DNA of 64,000 nucleotides, taken from positions 158,853,750 to 158,917,749 of the forward strand of contig OX578135.1 in the NCBI GenBank assembly GCA_951213105.1. The letters run 5' to 3'. The notes under the pieces were generated by a model. The model made no database searches. It was not told the DNA's origin and saw only the letters and a list, made by a program, of their open reading frames with translations. The position numbers were made by a program, and so were the translations under genes. Source of the stretch: Amaurobius ferox. Its lineage: Eukaryota; Arthropoda; Arachnida; Araneae; Amaurobiidae. Each line of letters begins with the position of its first letter. Position 1 is the stretch's first letter. Positions 1-11,419 of this stretch are shown one piece after another.

Positions 1-330
1 TGTCTGTTTAACCACAATATTTTTCATCAATTGTTATCTTTTTAGACCTAAATAAACGTACGTTTGGCGGGATGGTAGACCTTGGGTGCCTCCTGAATGC
101 AGAAGGTATCCTTTCCCGGCCGTGCAGCTAGCTACTCTAAACCCACTATGTGAGTCGCACGATCTGGGGTCTTCAGACCTTCAACATCCTTACACTAACA
201 TACAGGATTAATTCGTTCGGGCGCCATTGTAATGAACCTTGTTGCTTTAACCGGAAATCGAACCCTGGATCTTTAAACTGGCCAGCCGACGCTCTACAGT
301 TGAGCTATTGGGATGGAATTAAAAGCTATT
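1..330 (-). repeat. tRNA-headed SINE-like repeat (family S1), runs off left edge
   Basis: Read on the minus strand, a tRNA-like head sits at about 246-320, with an A-box-like stretch near 290-310 and a B-box (GGTTCGATT type) near 256-268. It is followed by a body that ends in T-rich DNA near position 1. The region 1-235 is closely repeated at 39590-39840, and the head with its upstream flank at 38815-38960. The body contains a hairpin domain (about 110-170) shared with family S2. The homology also covers about 45 bp beyond the tRNA-like head, so the tRNA part may be internal to a larger element. Exact ends are unknown. Confidence 0.6.
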
Positions 331-1599
331 ATTTCAAAGTGGACTGTGCATATTGCATACAATAAAATAAAGTATGTACGAAAACTGATAAACGCCGCAG
401 GAAGGTTAAAATATCTTACTGGATCCAGGGCATACCAATCATATGCTGTCTTTAAGACGTTCTTCCAAACTAAATATTAGGTCAGGTCTCTCTGTACCCC
501 TTTGATTACACATGCGAAAACTTATCTAAATTAGCCGAAAATCCCAAATCTTAATGGGAACATGCTGAAAATTATTTTTCTAGCCATCTCTTTTAATCTA
601 GATTTATGCCCTAAATCTTCCTAAAATCTCAATTTTCTGCAAAGGCTCAATTTTACCAAAATGACTCGCACAATATTTTGAAGCACCACTATTAAGCTGC
701 ACTTATACCAAATCTCCATGCTTAGAAAAGTGACTCGGCTGAACGGTATTTGGTGCTATCTTTATCCCTTTATTTATTTTGACATTCATTCTTGAACAGA
801 ATTAAAAAAAAAAAATACTTTTTTATCCTCTTATATTTGTTGTTATATTCAATGTTGTGACTTTTTCTCTTTTATTTTTCTAAAGTTCAAATATTATTTT
901 CTCACCTAAACTAAATCCGGAATGTTGCATTATCCTGATTACTAATCCGATAAAATTAGAGTTGCATTACTGTATCTCCAAACAAAAAGATTATCCCTTC
1001 CTCATGATATCAGGGATCCCGTTATCACCCCTGTTATTCAAAGAAATATTACGTAGTAATTAATGAAATCAAATATCTTTTTAAACAATGATAGATCATC
1101 AATACGTTGATCTTTCCTACAAATTAACAACTTTATTGGTAAGGGAAATCTACAACAACGTAAATAAGCACAAATAACACAATGCAGCTTACAAGTGTTT
1201 TAAGAATACGTTGGATCCCCTTTGTTAATGAAAGAGAACCAATAAACCCGAAGTCTTAAAGAGGAATGTGACCAAAAGGAACAAGCAGGGGGATTACATA
1301 CCCAAGACCTGGATTAAGGGAAAGTCATTCAGAAAGCAACATAAAATACAACCAATCTAAAACGAGAAGTAACACACAAGATTGGCGTGTTCACTGACGA
1401 AGGGGATTTAACATATCCTTGAAACAGCTGTATGCTGCATTATCGTGTTATTTGAGCTTATTTACGTTACTCTAATTTTCCGTATCCTTTGCACAAAGTG
1501 TATTGAACTTTATTTGTTTCATAGTAAAATATAGAAAAATGAAATGGCCTCTTGTAATTGCTAATTCAAGTAATCGAACCCCTACTTCGTCCCGATCAC
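331..1599. other. AT-rich intergenic DNA, nothing recognised
   Basis: No coding frame with convincing composition, no recognisable repeat end and no RNA gene seen on either strand. Confidence 0.5.
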
Positions 1600-1614
1600 G
1601 CAATTCGAAAATAA

Positions 1615-1690
1615 TTCTCAGAGGGGATAGAACCACCAATCTTCGACGGGTCAGACGATGCTCTCTATCCATTGAGCTGTTTTCTTTCCT
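1615..1690 (-). pseudogene. tRNA-like sequence (tRNA-Arg-like), probably a SINE head or tRNA pseudogene
   Basis: On the minus strand an A-box-like CAATGGATAGAGAGC and a B-box-like GGTTCTATCCCC lie at roughly tRNA spacing, with GTCTGAC in the anticodon-arm position as in arginine tRNAs. The acceptor stem does not pair well, so I do not call a functional tRNA. Confidence 0.35.
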
Positions 1691-2080
1691 TTTATATTTG
1701 AGTTGGAGTCTACGTTATTATCCTTTAGATCTCGGAACAAAAGATAACTTCTGATCAATATGACCTTCCCATTTCTCTGCCATTTTACTTTCTCTACAAT
1801 TGTTGACTTAATATTAATAAAATTTCAAAAATAACGTAAAACATCGGCAAGCAATTTTATGTCACATATCTTTTACATAGCAGCTATTTTTTTAACAACA
1901 CGATAGCCCCACGAACTCAAATTTAGGATTGTCATCTTTTTTTTACAAAATTATAATATAAATACGGTGACATGACCATTGAGTTTAATTTATACTGTTA
2001 CACAATATATAATATATAAAAAGGGAAAGTATTGTGATAGAGTCAAAATTATTCATCGTTAAATATCATCGTTAAAGTAT
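1691..2080. other. AT-rich DNA, trace of family-1-like end
   Basis: Mostly featureless. Around 2020-2050 there is a GGGAAAGTATTGTGATAGAG stretch resembling the hairpin end of family 1, with nothing after it that continues the element. Confidence 0.35.
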
Positions 2081-2084
2081 GCAT

Positions 2085-2605
2085 CATTCGAACCATGGAG
2101 TTAGAAAGAAGGATATAAAACTCCTATGGATGAAACGCTTGAAAATGCCATAACGCTTTGAGAATTATATCTAGGTGGCGCTAGTGTTAGTAAAGTAGCC
2201 ACTATTGTTAGTTGACACAACAGAAAGGCGTAATATTTAGTATATATATATTTGATTAATTTTAAACTAAGGGTTCCCTAATTATGAGTATAATTAACCA
2301 GTATTTTTTCATAGTTGTAGGATAGAGTTCAGAATATAGGAAGATAAAAATAAATTGTAATGTAAAATATTTTGAATTCGTAGGAATATTATTTATTGTG
2401 TCAGTTCTACTTTGCATAGCGCTAATAATTTATTTTTACAAAATCGCCAGTTTAAATAAATGTTTTAGGTGTTTCGTCATAGAAATGCATACAATGCAGG
2501 AATACTTATCTTATCCCAGCGCCATCTGAATTATTGTCTCAAACGATATTGGCGTTTTCCTAATAAGAAGTTTTAACTCGAAACTTTTACCTCCATGGTT
2601 CGAAC
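2085..2605. mobile_element. Terminal-inverted-repeat element (MITE T), empty-site copy
   Basis: The left arm (TTCGAACCATGGAG and about 100 bp inward) is matched in inverted orientation by the right arm ending CTCCATGGTTCGAA-like near 2590-2605. Internal parallels include the motif GGTGGCGCTAG against CAGCGCCATCT. No transposase frame is present. A second, inverted copy occupies 47090-48380 and is interrupted there by a family 1 element. The corresponding uninterrupted site here is at 2302-2305, so this copy is a paralogous empty site. No clear target duplication is visible. Confidence 0.6.
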
Positions 2606-2638
2606 CTATTAAAAATACTTACACCAAAGTTGGAATGC

Positions 2639-2757
2639 GCCAACGGCCGTACCGTGCTGAAAACACCGGTTCTCGTTAGATCACCGAAGTCAAGCAGCAT
2701 CGGGCGCGGTTAGTACTTGGGTGGGTAACCACCTGGGAACACCGCGTGCTGTTGGCA
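2639..2757 (+). rRNA. 5S ribosomal RNA sequence (gene or 5S-derived SINE head)
   Basis: A complete 119-120 nt 5S rRNA sequence is recognisable. The 5' end GCCAACGG pairs with the 3' GTTGGC to close helix I. The internal Pol III control region (ATCACCGAAGTCAAGCAG, then GGGCGCGGTTAGTACTTGG) is kept, and a TTTT terminator follows at 2759-2762. Differences from the arthropod 5S I remember are few, for example TTAGATC where CCGATC is usual and GGGTGGGTAACCAC near the loop E side. It stands alone, not in a tandem array, and continues straight into a SINE body, so it may be the promoter head of a 5S-type (SINE3) retroposon rather than a working gene. Confidence 0.85.
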
Positions 2758-2762
2758 CTTTT

Positions 2763-3000
2763 CGGGCGCGATTTGCAAGCTGCCACAACTGCCGCCGTGT
2801 TCATGCGGAGTGCGATCACGTTAAACATGTGGGTCCGTAAGTCCTTCCGAGAGGTTGATGGTAGGGGAAGGAGGGTACGGTCCCTGTGGATGCCTCCCCC
2901 ACTAGGTTCCGGTCTAAATTGGGTGGCACTTCCCGGCCGTCCAAACGGTTACCTTACACCTTTCTGGTAGGTCGGGCGGTCTGGGTCTCAACAACAACAA
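2763..3000 (+). repeat. SINE body and tail (family S2) joined to the 5S head
   Basis: The segment from about 2777 (CTGCCGCCGTGTTC) to the CAACAACAAC tail at about 2990-3000 is repeated in inverse orientation at 27430-27640. There it follows a tRNA-like head instead of 5S. Other diverged copies lie at 4555-4690 and 51485-51700, and tail-only pieces at 16725-16862. The last 65 bp form a stem (CCGTCC with GGACGG in the best copies) around a loop holding TTACCTTACACCTTTCTGG. A CAA repeat ends the element. Confidence 0.75.
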
Positions 3001-3940
3001 CTAAAGTTAGAAGAATGTAAGCAATTCCAATCATAAAAAATGTTGGTTTTTGATCACTGTGTCAAAAATGTCTTTAGATCGGTTACAGCAAATTGTTTAC
3101 AAATTTGCAAAAAAAAAAAAAAAAATGAAAGAATTGTAGAAGCATTATCTATCGTTAAAAAAAATAATAACTTCAAAGAACTAACTTTAAGTCTTAAAAA
3201 AGGTAACATATATTAAAATATTTTAGAAACAATCCATAAAGCAAATTCTATCCTCTTAACACACATGAAATAAAAACAAAATCTGTCTGCTTTCTCTGTT
3301 GCCAAAACTTATTTTAAAAGATGATAGAAAAAAGTTTTGCTTCTAGCAAATAAAAATTCAGCATTAAATCACGAGCAGTAAACATGTGCGGCTGGGATCT
3401 TCCGACATCCGAGACATATTTTTTGATGCTGTTGTCGTCGTGTTAATGTTTGCGAATGAGGGAGGGTCTTTGCATTTTGGCGGCGTTATTTTCAGCTGAC
3501 TGCGGCTATCGCTTTCACAGAGCGCAAGGAACATACGCTGTCTCCACTTCGAACAGAAAGTATAAGCAGGAAACGAGTTTTAAATTTATATAACAAATTA
3601 GGGATGTTTCTTAAGGATATTCCTCGAAGCTTGTGTTAATAGGAACGCTTCCAAGAGATCTAAAAATAGTTATTAAAATATTCTAAATGCGAAAATTTTC
3701 AGAGAATAAATATCAGGAACAAAATAATCACACAAGTTTTCGGCACACTATACAAATTTTTGCTTTAGTTTTTTCCTCCAATATCAAGCAAAGATAATTA
3801 AAAAAATATATTTGTATGATAATTTCTGCTTCACTTTAGACCTGTCTTACCTTATTTTATTCAGAAACTTGAGTTTTAAACTAATTGAAATTTAATATTG
3901 CCATTCATAATGTTTAATGTTATTTGAAGTAACGCCTTGT
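3001..3940. other. Gene-free DNA with a GC-richer patch at 3385-3560
   Basis: Poly-A and AT-rich DNA, then a less AT-rich patch (GTGCGGCTGGGATC, GGCGGCGTTATTTTCAGCTG). No frame, repeat copy or splice pattern that I can support was found in it. Confidence 0.4.
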
Positions 3941-3944
3941 ACAG

Positions 3945-4020
3945 CCGGAGTAGTGTAGCAGGTAGCAATTCTACACCCGATTTAGGAAACTCGGTTTTGA
4001 TCCGCGTTTACAGTAGAGTG
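3945..4020 (+). repeat. tRNA-like SINE head fragment
   Basis: GTAGTGTAGCAGGTAGC (A-box-like) and CGGTTTTGATCCGCG (B-box-like) at tRNA spacing on the plus strand. The sequence after it is AT-rich and not matched elsewhere in the window. Confidence 0.35.
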
Positions 4021-4499
4021 TTGTTTTTAAGAAAACATTAAGTTTGATGCACTCTTTAGTTTTCAATCGTTAAATAATAAAATACTTGCAAATTAAATAA
4101 ACTTTTTAGAGTAAAAAACTGTATATAAAGGCTGAACGCATGCAAATGGACACGATAACTCAAGGACGAATGATCGTATCACTATAAAACAGTTTATGTC
4201 GAAATATTATGTAAAAACACTTGAATTAATAATATGGAGAACAAATGTATGATAAAGTTGAATGGATACTTGCTCTGCAGGTGTGTTGTCTATGAAGCAA
4301 TTTGAAATCCTCTAAGAAAAAAAGTACCCACTTAATCACCCTTTCCCTCTTCTTGAACAGGTTACACGGTTTTATAGCTCTTCAGCTGAAAGTCTGCGCG
4401 AAGTAGGTTCGAGAATGACAAAGCGAGTCCCTTTTTTCCACAATGGCCAGGCACTTGATAGTTAAATCATTCGCCTAATTTTTGACTGAAGCGTGAACC

Positions 4500-4700
4500 A
4501 TTTTGCCGTCATAACACGTTGTCCCGAAGCACCAGAGGGAGAGGATCCCATTACGCCCTTTAATTTAGACCAGAACCCAGTGGGGTGGCAGCCATAGGGA
4601 CCGTACTCTGCTTCTCCTGACCCATTGCTTCTCGCAAGAACTTTTGTACCTACAGATTTATCGTGCCCATACTCCTCATAAAAATGGAGATAGGTTTGGA
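4500..4700 (-). repeat. Diverged SINE body (family S2-like)
   Basis: TTTAGACCAGAACCCAGTGG and ATAGGGACCGTACTCTGCTT parallel the S2 body at 27500-27560 and 51570-51620 in the same minus orientation. The tail hairpin is absent or unrecognisable. Open frames here are by-products of the repeat. Confidence 0.5.
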
Positions 4701-4829
4701 CGGCGGTGAAAAATGAACCTTCTCGTGCGACCCTCTTGCCATTACCATTGAGTATCTCAACCTTCCCATAAAGTGAGTCTTTACTTGAATATTTGCATGA
4801 CTCATACATTTATAGACCAGATTCATATA

Positions 4830-6360
4830 ACAATTCATTTCATATAACAATAATTTTAGGTCAAATACTTGTAGTGTCACTGAAACAAACAAAAAAAAAG
4901 TAGAGTATTGTATATACAAATATTTTTATATAGAATCAGTTTAGGTTTCAGCACTATGCGGTCGTTTCCTGTTAAGGGGTTTTTCGTTAAGGGGTGAAAT
5001 AAAAAATATAGTAAGGAAATAAAATTGTTGAGTATGCTGATAATAAAAAAATATTTCATTTCATCGGTGAGTGGATGCTCACCCTTAATACCTAGAAACC
5101 AAACCAAGTACCAATAAATCAGTGACGGCTGTTCAGGTGCAGTTGGTGAAGAAGCACTTCACCTATTAAAATTGAAATGAATGAACTTTATTTGTTGTAT
5201 ACTCTAACGCACATGTTACTGCGACATTTTAATTTTGAGTGTAACATGAATTTCTGCATTTCAAGCTCTCTTAATGTGAATTTATCAATAAATGAAATTC
5301 TGCTTTTCTCTTCACTCGCGCGCCCTGTTGCCATGACAACAATGAGGTTGCGCATCTTACTGGCTAATGGGTTTGACGAGGTAGCAGATTCTTTCGCCAA
5401 AAGCTTTAAAAGACAGTTTTTGTGAACGAGTATGTTAAAGCGCTCACTTTTCCATATTAGGGGGAGGGAGGGGATAACAATTAAGATTATAAAATTTTTG
5501 TTTTATTGTGTCACCTGTTATATGTCATGCTATGGGATAAAACTGTGCGTTCTGTTAATAATATTTTGTGCAGTTTAGAGGTATCGTTTTCTTGTTTGCA
5601 AGATGATAATAAAAGTATATTTTAACATGTGGATAGTGCCAGACTGAGAAGGTGGCCTTGGGCAAACTATATATTAGGCTCAGTTTCTTAAAAAAGTTCA
5701 GAAACTTAAATTAACAAAAATGCAAGTTGCGCCTTAAAAATGGTGTACATTAAGGGGAAAAAAAAAACTAAATATCGTGTAAAACTAAATATCGTTAATT
5801 AAAAATAAAACCAGTTATTTCAAAAATAATTTTTTACAGGGGTTTCGTTGAAAATAACATAAGTTAGAAAAAATAATATTGAAAAACAACAAAAAAAATC
5901 GAATAAAATGAAATTAAAAAATTGTATTTTTCTATTTTTTCTGTGGCACTTCATCTGTTCTCAAAATCAGGAACCGCCACTGCAATAAATCCGAAGTTCA
6001 TATCGCCAGCCGTTAGCCGCAGGTGACCTCAACCCAATGAGGAATTGCTGTTATATAAAACTGGTACTTACAATTCGACAGAGTGGATATATTTTATTTT
6101 ACCTACTAATATATTTCTGATATCAATTTTTAAAACCAACATGGAAATCAGGCATATGCTATTGTATTTGCTTTATTATGTCAGCACAGGCAATGCTCAC
6201 CTAGTAAAATATTTTCTATATTTATTTCATTCCATCATTTTTAGAAACGAGATGTAAAAAAAAAAAAAAGCATATTTTCATTTTTTCCTACACTACGGAA
6301 AACTCGCTGACAGACAACTCATATAATTATCTCGAAATCTTCAGCAGAACTGTTTTATAA
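4830..6360. other. AT-rich intergenic DNA
   Basis: Nothing supportable. Short duplications such as TTAAGGGGT (4972, 4989) and poly-A tracts only. Confidence 0.45.
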
Positions 6361-6369
6361 ATTAGCAAG

Positions 6370-6540
6370 TGACTATCCGCCAAGAGGTTTCTCATTTTCG
6401 CCAAATCTCTGCGATATCTAACGTCTGCGCAAAGTCCGGAGTCCAGTGACGTCATGGGCAAACATCCGTGTCAAGGCCCGGTTGAGGTTCCGGGATGCAG
6501 CGCATCATGGTAGAGAGAGAGAGAGGACCGCATTTAGTTC
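6370..6540. promoter_or_regulatory. Less AT-rich patch with a perfect CRE-like palindrome
   Basis: TGACGTCA at 6447-6454 is a full CREB/ATF-type site inside a locally GC-richer stretch ending in a short GA repeat (6512-6523). No gene start can be tied to it, so regulatory function is conjecture. Confidence 0.2.
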
Positions 6541-6839
6541 ACCAGAGACACACTTTTCATTCTTTCCATTTTTTTTTTCAGGTCTTACGCTACATAAAAA
6601 GGCGAAACAAAAGTAGTGACAAAAGCGGGCATACTCGACTATCATTTCATGCTGCTGTGTAACTATTACAATAAAGCCGAAAATACTTTGATCCGATGAA
6701 TCCAACACATGACTTTTCCTACAGATTGACATATTTCGATATTCTGGGGAAACAGTAACACGATTTAGAGCCTTCTTTTCTTATAATTCGATCTCGCTGA
6801 TAATCAATAGACTTATTGTTATCGATTAAAATACCGTAA

Positions 6840-7010
6840 AATTTCGTCGATCCGGCCCCTCAAATGCAACGGAAAATTGCGAAAAACGTAGGAGACGAGG
6901 GAACTTACTGGGAAATTTCTATTAAAAGGAATCAGTAGAATTCCAATGATCAGTCAGTCCCTCAAATACGACGAAAAAACGCGAAGCCTGTAGGAGGGGG
7001 TGGGGTGGAG
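6840..7010. repeat. Degenerate direct duplication of about 109 bp
   Basis: CCCCTCAAATGCAACGGAAA near 6856 and TCCCTCAAATACGACGAAAA near 6959 start two diverged units, each followed by GCGAAA-type sequence and GTAGGAG. Confidence 0.35.
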
Positions 7011-7259
7011 CAGAGGTTTAATCGGAATTTTCAGCCAAAACAAAACGAAGAATATTTTTCTCATTAAATTTATTTTATTCGAGGGCGAAATTTTTTTAAA
7101 TTTTTTTTTCACAAAATTTTTCCAAAGTTTAGGGGTGGGAGATGTTTAACGGAATTTTTCAGAATTTAAAATTGGGGCAAAAATTATCGATGGAATTCTA
7201 CGTTAAGCATTTACAATTTCAAAGAAATCCCTTGATTTTTTTTTTTTTATCGCGAGGTA

Positions 7260-7560
7260 TTACGGGCGCTGTAGAAAGGTAAAATTTCAAATATCTCGAG
7301 AACGGTTCCGATAACTCCTCAACGAGGTTGCCCATTCATTTTTAGTTAAAATGACTTAAGAAACATTACGGTCATTTAGTACTACTAAGTATGTTTAATT
7401 TTTAACAATATTTTTCATTTTAGGTTAAAACAAAAACGCGCAATATCTCGAGGGCAGTTCGTGTTACGGCGTTATGCTGTAAATGTTACTCGTTTCTAAA
7501 TAAAAAAATCATAATATGAAATATATATTTCAGTAACATTTTTTATTATAATTTTTTGAT
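7260..7560 (-). repeat. Fragment with two copies of the TCTCGAGA core module
   Basis: AATATCTCGAGAACGGTT near 7280 and CAATATCTCGAGGGCAGTTC near 7440 match the core module found in family 1 and 2 elements, but element ends are not visible. Confidence 0.35.
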
Positions 7561-7911
7561 TTGGGAAAACAAAAATATTAACAAAAAAATACCTTCTTTA
7601 GGTCCAGTCTCACCGAAAAGCAATAGGCCCTGAAGTTTACCGATTGCAAACATCGAAACAAAATTCAATTGAATCACCCGATTTGTTGGAGAGATAACCT
7701 GTTCATAGACCCCTCCACACACACATCAATGAAAAAGAAGCGCATTATTTGTCTACAAGAGTTCTTCAAAATACGTAATTGCACGCTTGATTCGCGCCGA
7801 AATACCCGTTTACTCCTCGAAATTGTACCAGTGAGTAAAAAATGCGCATAACATTTTTAGCAGTAAAATGACAATATTTTAAGAGTTTTCACAACTTTCT
7901 TTTGTTATAAT

Positions 7912-7913
<2 letters not shown>

Positions 7914-7975
<62 letters not shown>
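7914..7975. repeat. (TA)n microsatellite
   Basis: About 60 bp of alternating TA, continuing into TGTATG variants to about 8000. Tyr/Ile-rich frames through it are artefacts. Confidence 0.9.
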
Positions 7976-7985
<10 letters not shown>

Positions 7986-8234
7986 GTATATGTGTGTATA
8001 AATATATATGATAAAAATATATATAATACAAAATAAAAAATTGACAATCGAAAACTATGCACAAACTGCAGTAAGTACAAAAATCCCAACTCTAGCAAAT
8101 CCGTTACAAATATGTAACTATAGACCAAGACTAAGGATAAAAATAGTATGTAACTTATCGCTATAATGGAAAAGGGGGATGAGGGGAATAATATTATACA
8201 AACATAATTATTAAATAGATTATATATATATATT

Positions 8235-8605
8235 GCATAATAAAAGAAGATGTGTGTGTGTGTGTACGTGCGTGTGTACGTGAAATCTAAGCGTAGTACT
8301 ACCATCAAAATTTGGTGCACAGATTGTTTAGGAGCCGAATTGGTGCACATTTTATAAATTTCGAATTAATTATTTTAGTCATTTTATGTTTTACCCCGAT
8401 TTAGGCCGATATTTACACAAATCGATTCCTTAGCGACCTAAAATGTATTAACACAGAGTTTCCGTCTTGACACAAATTCTCTTTCGAGCAAACTTTGAAC
8501 GGAGTCCATACGATGAATTGAAAAAATTTGAATGCATTTAAAAAAATATATATAATTTTCGTGCATTTTAAACCTTTCTGAATTTTATATTACGATACAT
8601 TAAAA
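8235..8605 (+). repeat. Interspersed repeat family C, copy 1
   Basis: Starts near CATAATAAAAGAAGATGTGTG, with a short TG microsatellite. It then continues with GTGAAATCTAAGCGTAGTAC, CAAAATTTGGTGCACAG and TCTTGACACAAATTC. The same order of blocks occurs at 49425-49760. Non-autonomous; class not determined. Confidence 0.5.
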
Positions 8606-10210
8606 TTGACTCGCCATCTAATTAATGTTCATTGTTTTCAGCAGCTTTCTTAAAATATCCCTGACCACTCCAGAAAAAAAATTCACAAACCCATCTGTTG
8701 ATTAATTATATATTTTTTTAAATCTAACGATGACATAATTTTGTAGTCTTTGTAGCGTGTCTTCACTGATTTAAGACCCTTCGACTTTTTATTACTATTG
8801 CCATCTACTGACGGCGTTATAGTGCGTTTTTCCGATGTTTCCTAACTTTGAGAATTTAAAAGATGTTGGCTGTTTTAATATTTTCAATTTAGTATAATAT
8901 TGTCATTTTGAATATTGCGCTAAAATTTGATGGGAATTGGATGAAAATTCGCTGAGATAGCAATACATTTCGGGTTTAAACGAATTGTTTTGCGATTTCC
9001 CGAATATTCATTTACTTTTGTAGCGAGAATGATTCCGTTGGTAGATATTAACGCGGAATGCAGTCTCTCCGCAAGGGACGGATTTCGGTTTTATGATTTG
9101 GGGTGTTCGTTAAGTCGTTTCACGCCCATTGCGCCGATGTACACGGACAAAAATCGAGAGGTCTTTGGAATAAGATAAATAAAGCAGCCACTCCATAAAA
9201 TCGGGAAAACATCGGTAGACATATGCTAATAAGTACTGTCGTTTTAGAAAAATATAGAAAATAATTTATACTATTTATCAATATTTTTTTTAAAATACTC
9301 CCAAATTTGGAAAATTACTCCACAAATTTTAAGAAAGGAGTGAAAATACCCCCCAAAAAATTATTTGTGGGCAATCTCTGTCGTCAAATCTGTGAGCCGG
9401 ATTTTCGACCTCATCAATACATTCTATTTATATTATACTCTCCCCCCACCCCCACCCCAATTCTCCTTTCTCCTATTGTATCATAAGGAAAGTAATAATT
9501 CCAAATATAGTTATTCTCTGTTGCTATAGCGCCATAAATGTAAGAAAGATGAAATGCTTTATGATTATAGGTAAGCGGGCAAAAAGGCGATATTTTGTTA
9601 GACAGAGCAACCGCAGTTGTAAACATTCTCTGCAGAGCAATTTCAATACCTTTAAGCAATCAGATGTATTCGTAAAATAGATTTGCTTTCTATTTTTTAT
9701 AAAATATCACGTTCATTTAGGATGTAAATTATTCCTTGTTTGTAAATATTCATCTCTGACGAATGTGCAACATATAATATTCAAGATTTTTTTTCTTTTT
9801 TACTTTAAGTTTTCAGAACATGCATTTCAGCCTTGATAGTCTTAAAGAAAAATTCTAAGTAGCTGATTGTATAAAAAAAAAAACATATTGGATACGGAAA
9901 AACTTGAAGCGAACACTTCACTACTGACTTTATAGTATCATAACCCCTGTTTCGCCCATTATATATTTAAAACTGGTTTTATTTTTTTATTCCCCAATAT
10001 TGAATACATACATGAAAGAAAACTGCTTAGATTAGGCGTATTTGGTACCCTTTTCTAATGGCGAAAATTGTTTCTCCAAAATTCTAAATGAAATAAAAAG
10101 GTTATATTTTAGAAACTGTTTATTTCTGCATCGTGCAAATTTTCACATCCTAGACCTAATATAAATTATATACTTGTTTTCTATTTAATTCTATAAATAT
10201 TATTTCTTTG
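8606..10210. other. AT-rich intergenic DNA
   Basis: No supportable feature. The C-rich run CCCCCCACCCCCACCCC near 9443-9459 is the only compositional oddity. Confidence 0.4.
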
Positions 10211-10217
10211 GAGTATC

Positions 10218-10427
10218 ATTATATATATATATATATATATATAATGTATTTTAAAAAATACCGTAGCAAACTTTAAAAATTATGAAAACTTTGCAATTAT
10301 GCAAATGTAAAAATTGCGTAAATAGGAATGACAAAACAAAATTATTTTTCACAACAAAACACTTTTCTTTCATTGGATCTTCAAACCTTTTTTTCTTATA
10401 TATAATGTATATATATATATATATACA
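10218..10427. repeat. Two short TA microsatellites
   Basis: TA runs at about 10218-10242 and 10405-10426. An 18-bp sequence CACTTTTCTTTCATTGGA just before the second also occurs at 13382, directly before the TA microsatellite of the reverse transcriptase frame. Confidence 0.6.
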
Positions 10428-10635
10428 TTCAATTCCTGCACCTCGATTCTATTGTTTAGAAATATTATACTTAATCAGCTTTTTTAGAATTTATAGATTA
10501 TCTGATAAAAAATTTCATGCTATACATATAAATAATCTAAAAATTACCAGCAATTTAAATAAATATTCTTCTTATTTTGTAAATGGTATAGTTAAAAAAT
10601 TTAGATTAGCTGGATTTTCATGAATTCTATTCATA

Positions 10636-10998
10636 GTTTTTAACACTTTACAACAAAGTTGAAAAGTGTTTATGACTTTGTTCATTCTGTCTGTCTGTCT
10701 GTCTGTCTGTCCGTTAGCACGATAACTGCCGTAAAAATGAGTTTATCAAAATGAAATTTTAGTATGTTGTTCAGACGGTCTGTAGGACCTATGGGAATAT
10801 AAATAAATAATATCACCCAATTAGTTTTTTATTGAACCCGGGTTGAAAAAATGAAATACATTGAACCCTATGGAACCTAATTTTTCAAACATTTTTTAAG
10901 TAAATTTAAAATTCACGAATTGCTTCGAAATTTTTAGGAAATATTCACATTATCCCATAGAATATATAAAAAAAAATTCAGTAAAATATGTTAAGTAG
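10636..10998 (+). mobile_element. Interspersed element family B, copy 1, left part
   Basis: TTTTTAACACTTTACAACAA, a (GTCT)n microsatellite, CGATAACTGCCGTAAAAATG, TTTAGTATGTTGTTCAGACG and GAACCCTATGG appear in the same order at 29105-29460. The layout of a short unique start, a tetranucleotide microsatellite and a long AT-rich body resembles insect HINE/DINE-like elements by analogy only. The copy is broken after about 10998 and resumes at 12295. Confidence 0.6.
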
Positions 10999-11419
10999 TT
11001 TTTTAATTAAAAAAATTATTTAATATAGGGAAAAAAACAAATTCATTTAAATTCTGACTTTGGGATATCTTTCAGAAAGAAAAGAGAGAGATATTATATA
11101 ATAAATATCTCTCCATTTGTTTAAACGTTTTGCATATGGGAGTGGCTTCATATTTTAAAATAAATTTGGTAGATAACAATTTTTCATTTTTTTAAAATTT
11201 TATATAACTCTTCATGATAAATTTAATTGATGGCATTTTAAATGCACTTTCCTACGTCCTAGAGAGTTAAAATTTGGTACACAGCTTAAATTTGTTGAAC
11301 ATTTTATTCGACAAAAATTTGATGGATCTTTAAATATAGATCATACATTTTTTTCGAAATGGCCTGAAAATAATCCCCGTTCACTTCTATAAATCATTGT
11401 TGTAATATTGTTAAAAATT

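Noticed and set aside
246..320. Functional tRNA genes (also 1615-1690, 38830-38905, 40180-40235, 61728-61820)
   Set aside because: A and B boxes are present, but acceptor stems are missing or mispaired and the sequences continue into repeated SINE bodies.
4462..4919. Two minus-strand frames of 115 and 89 aa
   Set aside because: They cover a diverged S2 SINE body and its AT-rich flank.
7889..8350. 153-aa minus-strand frame
   Set aside because: Half of it is TA/CA microsatellite and the rest is AT-rich DNA with no motif.
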